Shown here: piece after piece, positions 58,672 to 64,000 of the stretch
Position numbering within the stretch: the first letter of the stretch is position 1
How the letters are laid out: the number at the start of each line of letters is the position of its first letter
From: an uncultured Faecalibacterium sp.
GTDB taxonomy: Bacteria > Bacillota > Clostridia > Oscillospirales > Ruminococcaceae
Assembly: GCA_934511465.1 (NCBI GenBank)
Contig: CAKSWG010000002.1
Span: 94,066-158,065 of the forward strand
Reading direction: 5' to 3'
DNA length: 64,000 nucleotides
The notes under the pieces: model-generated
Databases searched by the model: none
The model's input: only the letters and a program-made list of their open reading frames with translations
Told to the model about the DNA's origin: nothing
Translations under genes and position numbers: made by a program

Positions 58672-59637
58672 TTACAACGCTCTGAACTTTGCCGCAAACA
58701 CGCTGAGCACGATCTTGGGGTTCACCTGTGCGCCCAGACGCTGGATGGCGGCATCTGCCAGCCGCAGGGCACGCCGGGCGGCATCGCCCTGCACCGGTGC
58801 GTGGGGGCTTTGCCGCAGGCCCGCTGCCGCCACCGCACGGAAGTCTGTCAGCAGGGCGGCGGCACCGGCTTTATCCTTCTCATACGGAGCCAGCAGCACG
58901 GCGGCGGCATAGCTGTCACGGTCGGCAGCGGTCTTTGCCAGCTGCAGCGCCTTTTCCACCTGCGCCGTACGGGCTTCGTCCTGTGCCGCTGCAAGCACCG
59001 TGCCGATGTGCCCGTCGAACAGCTCGCTGTACAGCGCGGCGGTCTTTTTGTCTACCCCCTGCGCGGCGCAGTAGCGGGCACACTGCTCCGGCGGGACCGG
59101 TGCCACGGCAAAGCTGATGCAGCGGCTGCGGATGGTGGGCAGCACGCCTGCCAGCGAATCGGCTGTGAGCAGGAACAGCACCCCCTCCGGCGGCTCTTCC
59201 ATCACCTTCAGCAGTGCGTTGGCAGATTCCTCGTTCATCTTTTCCACGTGGTAGAGCAGCACCGCGCGGCCCTCAGCCGAAAGGCTGGTGTTGAAGATCT
59301 CGCTGCGCATGGCTGTGACCTGACCCACCAGATACCGGCCGCCTGCGCCCATGCCGGTGACCGAGATCGCCTCGCGCACGATGCCGGTCTCCACCTGACC
59401 GCTGTCGCGCTTGCCGGCCTTTGCCACCGCACGGCAGCATTCGCCCCGCAGAAGGGCCTCAGCGGGCGCTCCGCCGGCAGGGTAAAGATAATCGGCCGCG
59501 ATGCAGCGGGCCGCAAAACCGGCCCCAAGGCCCTCTTCGCCCACCAGCAGCACGCTGTGGGTCAGGCGGCGGGCTGCCAGCATCAGCTGCACGCTGCTTT
59601 TCAGTTCTGCGTTGCCTTCCATGCGGTCCAGCATCAT
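58672..59637 (-). CDS. holB: DNA polymerase III delta-prime subunit
   Basis: A 321-residue clamp-loader subunit. The AAA+ core has a degenerate Walker A (LLVGEEGLGAGFAAR, lacking GKT), as expected for delta-prime. VLLYHVEKMNEESANALLKVMEEPPEGVLFLL and the SRC motif in LPTIRSRCISF are diagnostic. The usual four-Cys zinc site is reduced: only LRGECCRAV remains. Start ATG at 59637, with AAGGAG 9 bases upstream. It pairs with delta and tau to load the sliding clamp. Upstream there are only repeats to 59990. Confidence 0.93.
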   Translation of the reverse strand: MMLDRMEGNAELKSSVQLMLAARRLTHSVLLVGEEGLGAGFAARCIAADYLYPAGGAPAEALLRGECCRAVAKAGKRDSGQVETGIVREAISVTGMGAGGRYLVGQVTAMRSEIFNTSLSAEGRAVLLYHVEKMNEESANALLKVMEEPPEGVLFLLTADSLAGVLPTIRSRCISFAVAPVPPEQCARYCAAQGVDKKTAALYSELFDGHIGTVLAAAQDEARTAQVEKALQLAKTAADRDSYAAAVLLAPYEKDKAGAAALLTDFRAVAAAGLRQSPHAPVQGDAARRALRLADAAIQRLGAQVNPKIVLSVFAAKFRAL

Positions 59638-59667
59638 GGGGGTGCACTCCTTTTATGAGACGATTTG

Positions 59668-59712
59668 AAATGCCCTCCGCGCTGCTCTGGGCATCTTCAG
59701 CGGAAAAATTAT
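59668..59712. repeat. Inverted remnant of dispersed repeat family B
   Basis: About 45 bases (CCCTCCGCGCTGCTCTGGGCATCTTCAGCGGAAAAATTAT region) match the reverse complement of 37045-37090. The terminator stem of the family is missing here. Confidence 0.7.
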
Positions 59713-59744
59713 TTTTGATCTGCAGCCCCGGAACGCCTGCGGAA

Positions 59745-59824
59745 CTTGTTGGGGCGAAGCCCCTCCATCTTGCTAACGCAAGACCGTTCTGCCGCTTGAA
59801 AGCCCCACTGGGGCTTTCATTGCT
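59745..59824. repeat. Dispersed 80-bp repeat (family C), copy 2
   Basis: About 75 of 80 bases equal 6339-6418, same strand. Confidence 0.85.
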
Positions 59825-59917
59825 GCGCAACCGCGGGCATTCCGGGGCTGCATTTTCACGGGTTGGGTCGTGGAGGAAAACGGCAGCTTTGTCGTTTAAC
59901 CGGAAACTTTTCCGCCA

Positions 59918-59970
59918 TGCCAAGGGCTCTCCCTTTGGGAGAGCTGTCACCGCAGGTGACTGAGAGGGCT
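59918..59970. repeat. Dispersed repeat family A, short copy
   Basis: CTCTCCCTTTGGGAGAG followed by TCACCGCAGGTGA and CTGAGAGGG. With the two neighbouring repeats it fills the gap between holB and the rhomboid-like gene. Confidence 0.75.
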
Positions 59971-59989
59971 AGGACGCTTGCGGGGATTC

Positions 59990-60634
59990 TTATCTTCTGT
60001 TTTTCCGCTTCCACTGCTCGCGGCGGACCCATGCACGGATGGCGCGGTAGCCCATGGGGCCAAAGAAGAGCCAGACATTCGCCATGCTGAGCAGCAGGCT
60101 CAGCTTCTGGGGCAGCGGTGCGCCCAAAAAGCTCAGCACCCACAGGATCCCCGCAAAAACGCCAAAATACTTCACCCGGACAGGGATCACAAAGAACAGC
60201 AGCACCTGTACTTCCGGGTACAGCATGGCAAAGGCCAGCAGCAGCGAAAGGGACAGGCAGTAGGTGCTGCCGCTGACACCGGTAAGCAGGCAGGCCAGCA
60301 CGGTGCCCAGCATGCCGGACAGCAGATAGACCGTATAGCGGAAATTGCCCCACTCCCGTTCCAGCGCCGTGCCGATGAACCAGGTAAAGTAGATGCCCAG
60401 CACTGCACTGAGGATGCTGCCGCCATAAGAGGGGATGAACACAAAGGTGATGATGCGCCAGATCTGGCCGCTCAACAGAAGATATCTGCTGAGGGACAGC
60501 CAGACGCTGATGGTCTGGTTCACAAACAGCTCGATGGCCAGTACAAGGATCTGCCCGCCCACCAGAATGTTAGTCAGGTTCGGGATGCCGAAACGCCCAT
60601 ATCTGCGTTCCAGTCGGTTCAGCCAATTGTTCAT
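59990..60634 (-). CDS. Rhomboid-like membrane protein, probably protease-dead
   Basis: A 214-residue protein with six predicted helices. WRIITFVFIPSYGGSILSAVLGIYFTWFIGTALEREWGNFRYTVYL matches the L1 loop region of rhomboids, and TGVSGSTYCLS contains a GxSG element. The last helix (LSMANVWLFFGPMGYRAIRAW) lacks the catalytic His and the usual GHxGG context. It may therefore be a pseudoprotease that binds membrane proteins. ATG at 60634 has GGGAGG. It is monocistronic. Confidence 0.8.
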   Translation of the reverse strand: MNNWLNRLERRYGRFGIPNLTNILVGGQILVLAIELFVNQTISVWLSLSRYLLLSGQIWRIITFVFIPSYGGSILSAVLGIYFTWFIGTALEREWGNFRYTVYLLSGMLGTVLACLLTGVSGSTYCLSLSLLLAFAMLYPEVQVLLFFVIPVRVKYFGVFAGILWVLSFLGAPLPQKLSLLLSMANVWLFFGPMGYRAIRAWVRREQWKRKNRR

Positions 60635-60683
60635 AGGGTGCCTCCCTCAATTCGGAAATGTTTTGCCGCAGCTTACTGCTGTT

Positions 60684-60712
60684 ATTGTACCATGATTGGC
60701 CGGGGCATTCAA
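60684..60712 (-). promoter_or_regulatory. Promoter of the rhomboid-like gene
   Basis: Minus-strand TTGAAT, 17-bp spacer, TACAAT; 50 bases before the start. Confidence 0.7.
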
Positions 60713-60821
60713 CACTGTTGAAAACCTCTGCTCCCAAAGCCCGGAAATACAGCTTTCCCGCCGCTCTCCGGACACTAAAGCACAACCGAAAATTGTATGT
60801 AATTTCCGGTCTGGAATGAAC

Positions 60822-60914
60822 TTTTCACTTTTTCCACTGGGTTTTCAACCGCTTTTGTGAAGAAAAGGTTGGGTTTTCCGTGATGTTTTCCACTTTTTCC
60901 ACTGGGTTTTCAAC
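60822..60914. repeat. Tandem TTTTCCACT repeats
   Basis: 60822-60849 and 60886-60914 share TTTTTCCACTGGGTTTTCAAC. The 60713-61264 stretch has no convincing gene; it also holds an inverted repeat TTTTCCGTGTGGAAAA / TTTTCCACACCGGAAAA at 61123-61172. Confidence 0.8.
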
Positions 60915-61196
60915 AATAAAAAGGGATCAGCCCTATACGCACCGTAATTCAGGCAGCCGCTTTCTGGAAAGTTTTGGATGAAAATGCAGGCATTCTGCCT
61001 TTTATAAAAAAGAAAGTCGAAGGATTTTCTTTGCATTCTACAAACCGCTCCCGAGCGGCGATTTATTTTTCTCCAATCTGGAATGGAACGGCCCCAAGTT
61101 TTCAACACCGGGCCGCTGCCGTTTTTCCGTGTGGAAAAGGCGGGGAAAATTGCAGTTTTCCACACCGGAAAAGCTGCTGCGCGCGGGGAGAGCTGA

Positions 61197-61252
61197 ACCC
61201 TCTCAGTCACCTTCGGGGGAGCTGGCATCGCGCAGCGATGACTGAGAGGGTT
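61197..61252. repeat. Dispersed repeat family A, short copy
   Basis: CCCTCTCAGTCACC...CATCGCGCAGCGATGACTGAGAGGG, a compact palindromic version of the family. Confidence 0.8.
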
Positions 61253-61264
61253 TGTCCCATAAAA

Positions 61265-61299
61265 AATGCCGGGCAGTCACTTCAAGACTGTCCGGCATT
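61265..61299 (-). terminator. Terminator of mgtE
   Basis: Arms AATGCCGGGCAGTC/GACTGTCCGGCATT with minus-strand TTTTTTATGG, 11 bases past the stop. Confidence 0.88.
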
Positions 61300-61309
61300 G
61301 CTTTATTCT

Positions 61310-62887
61310 TTACATCATATTGTGGAATACCAGTTGTGCGATCTGGAAATACAGGATCAGGCTGCAGGCGTCCACGATGGTGGTGATGAAGGGGGTAGCC
61401 ATGATGGCCGGGTCTGCACCCAGCTTCTTTGCGGCCAGCGGCAGCATACCGCCCACCAGCTTTGCCAGAATGACGCTGAAGAACAGCGACACGCTGACCA
61501 CGATGGCATAGCCCATCACGTTGGCGTACTGGCCGGGGAAGAGGAAGGTGTACATCAGGTAGATGCGCAGGCCGTTCACGATGCCCAGCACCGCGCCCAC
61601 GATGGCCGACACCCGCAGCTCCTTGCCCAGCACCCGCACAAAGTCGGCGGGCTCCACCTCGCCCAGAGCCAGACCGCGCACCATCAGGGTGCTGATCTGG
61701 TTGCCGCAGTTGCCGGCGGTATCCATCAGCATGGGCATGAAGGAAACCAGCAGGGGCAGCGCGGTAAAGGCTTCCTCATAGTGGGTGGTGACCATGCCGG
61801 TAAAGGTGGCGGAAAGCATCAGGATCAGCAGCCATGGGATGCGCTGCTTTGCGTGGGTCCACACGCTGGTGCCAAAGTAGGTGGTGGCATCGTCGTCCGG
61901 CAGAATGGCGGCCATCTTCTGCATATCCTCGGTGCTCTCGTCGGTCAGAACGTCGATTGCATCGTCGATGGTGATGATGCCCACGAACATGCCCTCGTTG
62001 TCCAGAACGGGCATTGCGGTAAAGTCGTAGCGCTGCATCTCACGGGCCACATATTCCTGATCGTCCGTGACCTTCACCGCCACCACGTTGTCGTCCATGA
62101 TCTCGGAAACGGGAATGTTCCTGTCCGAAAGCAGCAGGCTGCGGGCAGAGACAACGCCCTTCAGGCGGTTGCGCTCCACCACGTAGCAGGTGTACACGGT
62201 CTCTGCGTTTTCGCCCTGTTTGCGGATGGCGTCAAAGGCCTGCTCCACGGTCATATCCTCCCGCAGGCGGACATATTCCGGGGTCATCAGGCTGCCGGCA
62301 GAGCTTTCGGGGTAGTTCAGCAGCTTGTTCAGGCTCTCACGGGTCTGCTTGGAGGATTTTTCCAGCACACGCTTCACCACACCTGCCGGCATATCCTCCA
62401 GCAGGTCGGCGGCATCGTCCAGACTCATTTCCTCGATGGCGCTCACCAGCTCCACGTCCGAAAAGGCGTTTACCAGATCATCGCGGGCCTCGTCGGACAT
62501 ATAGGCAAATGCCTCGGTGGCAACTTCCTTTTTCAGCAGGCGGAACACCACAAGGCGGTTGTTCTCGTCCAGCTCTTCCAGCAGCTCGGCAAGGTCGGCA
62601 GGCTGCTCTTCCTCGGTCACTTCGCGCAGCTTGACGTACTGCTTTTTGATGAGCAGCTTGAGCAGGCGGCTCTTGGTCAGCATCTCGGGGTTGGCCTTGA
62701 CCTCTTCGTCGTTGGCCTCCTCTTTCTCGGCCTCCCGCATGTCCTGCTTGAGGTCCTCGGTGGCTTCGTCGTTCAGGTCCTCGGCCAGCTTCTGGCGGAC
62801 TTCGGCAGGGATATCGGCAGGCAGCTCCTGCACCGGCAGCGCCTGCTCCGCAGCATCAGCCGTCAGCTTCTTTTCTTCCATATCCAT
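61310..62887 (-). CDS. mgtE: Magnesium transporter MgtE
   Basis: A 525-residue homodimeric Mg2+ channel. The cytoplasmic N domain (about 70-190, armadillo-like helices), two CBS domains (about 195-320; TPEYVRLREDMTVEQAF and VPVSEIMDDNVVAVKVTDDQEYVAREMQRYDFTAMPVLDNEG) and five membrane helices (about 345-525; FMPMLMDTAGNCGNQISTLMVRGLALGEV) are in the standard order. The N-terminal 65 residues are an extra acidic extension not found in Thermus MgtE (450 residues). ATG at 62887 has GAGGAGG. A long structured leader precedes it. Confidence 0.95.
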   Translation of the reverse strand: MDMEEKKLTADAAEQALPVQELPADIPAEVRQKLAEDLNDEATEDLKQDMREAEKEEANDEEVKANPEMLTKSRLLKLLIKKQYVKLREVTEEEQPADLAELLEELDENNRLVVFRLLKKEVATEAFAYMSDEARDDLVNAFSDVELVSAIEEMSLDDAADLLEDMPAGVVKRVLEKSSKQTRESLNKLLNYPESSAGSLMTPEYVRLREDMTVEQAFDAIRKQGENAETVYTCYVVERNRLKGVVSARSLLLSDRNIPVSEIMDDNVVAVKVTDDQEYVAREMQRYDFTAMPVLDNEGMFVGIITIDDAIDVLTDESTEDMQKMAAILPDDDATTYFGTSVWTHAKQRIPWLLILMLSATFTGMVTTHYEEAFTALPLLVSFMPMLMDTAGNCGNQISTLMVRGLALGEVEPADFVRVLGKELRVSAIVGAVLGIVNGLRIYLMYTFLFPGQYANVMGYAIVVSVSLFFSVILAKLVGGMLPLAAKKLGADPAIMATPFITTIVDACSLILYFQIAQLVFHNMM

Positions 62888-63211
62888 TGGGCGTTCCTCC
62901 TCAGTTTTTACGGCACAGGAGCAGCTCCTGTATCCGGAGGACGCAGCAGATCGGGAAACAAAAAACGCGCCGCCTTGCCTGCCGGAATGCCGCAAACGCC
63001 GCATTCTGCGCACACAAAGCCGCGCCTTCCTCTGCTCTGTTTTGCGGAAAGAGACACCGTGGAAGCGGTGCTTTTCCGCAGGACTCAGCGAAGGAGGCGA
63101 ACGGTTGGGGGAAACGCAGTTGTTTTTGTTTTCTGATCCACCGCGCCGGTGGTTCTACTTCGACTATGATCCGGGTCCATTTTCCTGCGTTCACCTCCAA
63201 GTTTTCATATT
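62888..63211 (-). promoter_or_regulatory. Long structured 5' leader of mgtE
   Basis: About 324 bases between the predicted start of transcription and the ATG. GGAGGTGAACG (63197-63187 area) can pair with CGTTCGCCTCC about 100 bases later, enclosing CCACCGGCGCGGTGG; a second alternative pairing is ACGCAG/CTGCGT. I see no M-box core. A leaky frame on this strand (62901-63200) shows no coding features. Confidence 0.5.
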
Positions 63212-63218
63212 CATTTTT

Positions 63219-63247
63219 ATTATAGCGCCGCCAAAAAACGGGGTCAA
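63219..63247 (-). promoter_or_regulatory. Promoter of mgtE
   Basis: Minus-strand TTGACC, 17-bp spacer, TATAAT, close to consensus. Confidence 0.85.
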
Positions 63248-63421
63248 CCCTAAACCATGGATTTACAGGAATTTTATTTTATAAAAACACAGATCTTATT
63301 TTTCTTTCGCGTGAAAAGGCAGTCTGGCAAAGCCCGCAGCCCCTTGCCGAACTGCAAGGATAAAAATTACCGCTGAGAATGCCAAAGCACTGCGGCGGCG
63401 GCGAAAGTTCGTTTTTGGCCA

Positions 63422-63538
63422 AAACAAAACACCCTCTTCCGTGTTGCGGCGCACGAAAAAGGGTGTTTTGTTTGGATATTGCCTTGGTGTGAGGAGGAAT
63501 CATGTTACACGGGAAACGGTTGCGGCCCCGCTTCCCAT
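63422..63538 (-). ncRNA. Predicted small RNA, copy 2 (about 117 nt)
   Basis: Minus-strand paralogue of 57855-57975. 5' hairpin with GGGAA/TTCCC outer stem (different bases from copy 1), the same CGG/CCG inner stem and loop GGCCGCAA, the same open ATGATTCCTCCTCACACCAA, and a terminator AACACCCT/AGGGTGTT followed by TTTTGTTTT. A TATACT with upstream TG lies at 63545-63550, in the same register as copy 1. No gene follows within 500 bases, so it is free-standing. Confidence 0.72.
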
Positions 63539-63643
63539 GGCAAAAGTATAACAGCTTTCACAATTCAATTCGTTAAGAAGCTATGAAGAAACTGTAAAAA
63601 GGAAATGGTATCTATTGGAAGATTTTGTGATAACATTTTTTGA

Positions 63644-63672
63644 TTGACCTTCGTTTTTTCACATGCTAAAAT
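63644..63672 (+). promoter_or_regulatory. Promoter of the last small gene
   Basis: TTGACC, 17-bp spacer, TAAAAT; 35 bases before the ATG. Confidence 0.78.
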
Positions 63673-63707
63673 GGAACTGTAAAAGCAGCTGTAAGGGAGG
63701 GCATCTT

Positions 63708-63977
63708 ATGAGCGACTGTGCTTTTTTGAACAACAGCGGCAATTTTACCTCGTTCACCTACGATGGAAGAACGATTCGGTTCCGCACGCCTTCTTCTCTG
63801 GAGCGTTACACGGACATTCTGGAATGGGACAAGGGCTATCTTGTGGTCATGGCAAAATACAAAGGTGCCCCTGCAGAAGAAGAATACATTGATCTGATTC
63901 CCATCCTGAACAATTTGTATATTGATGCTGATGCTTTTTTAAAGCCGATCCGAAAGGTAGAGTTGCAGTATGCCTGA
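63708..63977 (+). CDS. Small conserved-looking protein of unknown function, 89 aa
   Basis: An 89-residue protein with no motif I recognise. It is mixed alpha/beta: SFTYDGRTIRFRTPSSLERYTDILEWDKGYLVVMAKY in the first half and YIDLIPILNNLYIDADAFLKPIRKVEL in the second. ATG at 63708 has AGGGAGGG. Its last codons overlap the start of the next gene (ATG at 63970), so it is the first gene of an operon and may act with that next product. Confidence 0.75.
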   Translation: MSDCAFLNNSGNFTSFTYDGRTIRFRTPSSLERYTDILEWDKGYLVVMAKYKGAPAEEEYIDLIPILNNLYIDADAFLKPIRKVELQYA

Positions 63978-64000
63978 TATTTTAAGCATTGCTGACCATG
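63970..64000 (+). CDS. Start of a following gene, cut off by the window
   Basis: Begins MPDILSIADH and overlaps the preceding gene by 8 bases. Ten codons are too few to name it. Coupled start and no intervening signal support one operon. Confidence 0.5.
   Translation, partial: MPDILSIADH

Noticed and set aside
60845-61228. 127-codon minus-strand frame
   Set aside because: Runs across direct and inverted repeats, low-complexity content, no ribosome site. Treated as noncoding.
61197-61252. Terminator for an upstream gene
   Set aside because: No gene ends nearby and no T run follows; it belongs to the dispersed family A repeats.
60974-63136. 720-codon plus-strand open frame
   Set aside because: Antisense to mgtE and running through repeats and the terminator; no family features.
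62901-63200. 99-codon minus-strand frame in the mgtE leader
   Set aside because: Needs a TTG start, has no ribosome site of its own, and covers predicted RNA stems.
62888-63211. M-box magnesium riboswitch
   Set aside because: The leader lacks the conserved M-box core words I know, so it is reported only as a structured leader.

Overview
The window looks like chromosome of a Faecalibacterium-type Clostridia (Oscillospiraceae). The evidence is moderately high GC, Gram-positive ribosome binding sites, the gut plant-sugar gene set, MgtE, a RicT/YaaT protein without sporulation genes nearby, and many short palindromic repeats between genes. This assignment is inference from gene content; no rRNA gene is present.

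Layout. 1-0.9 kb: 3' end of pyrB. 1.1-5.9 kb (minus): a potassium locus, ktrB-ktrA-small membrane protein-kdpD-kdpE, with no KdpFABC pump. Its KdpD carries a c-di-AMP-binding motif. 6.1-6.6 kb: scrambled remnants of a small gene family. 6.7-16 kb: a raffinose/sucrose operon (binding protein, two permeases, alpha-galactosidase, amylosucrase-like GH13, fructokinase) with a divergent AraC-type regulator.

16.55-33.29 kb: a 16.7-kb integrative mobilizable element in the 3' end of a tRNA-Arg(ACG) gene. It is bounded by 45-bp direct repeats and carries integrase, excisionase, primase/helicase, relaxase, MobC and a probable oriT, but no conjugation machinery. Its cargo is an AlbA_2-type ATPase, a DUF3800 protein, a helicase-methyltransferase fusion with a partner subunit, and an ADP-ribosyltransferase-like protein flanked by two 238-bp near-identical noncoding repeats.

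33.3-48.3 kb: trigger factor; a type I toxin-antitoxin locus with the architecture of the enterococcal par/Fst system; TauE/MarR; FeoAB fusion; galE; galM; a large RND transporter with a coiled-coil insertion; ricT. 48.5-64 kb: ferredoxin, tRNA and rRNA methyltransferases, phosphodiesterase, birA, OPT transporter plus PqqD-like protein, DD-carboxypeptidase, gamma carbonic anhydrase, two Tat-signal proteins, holB, a rhomboid-like protein and mgtE.

Strongest new observations: (1) the Fst-like toxin/antisense RNA module at 35.1-35.4 kb; (2) a pair of about 120-nt sibling small RNAs (57.9 kb plus, 63.5 kb minus) that share an unpaired anti-Shine-Dalgarno segment while their stems covary; (3) the twin-repeat-flanked ADP-ribosyltransferase-like gene; (4) the single-chain restriction-modification-like enzyme and partner in the mobile element. 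Several families of dispersed repeats (about 50-190 bp) fill most of the gene-free stretches.
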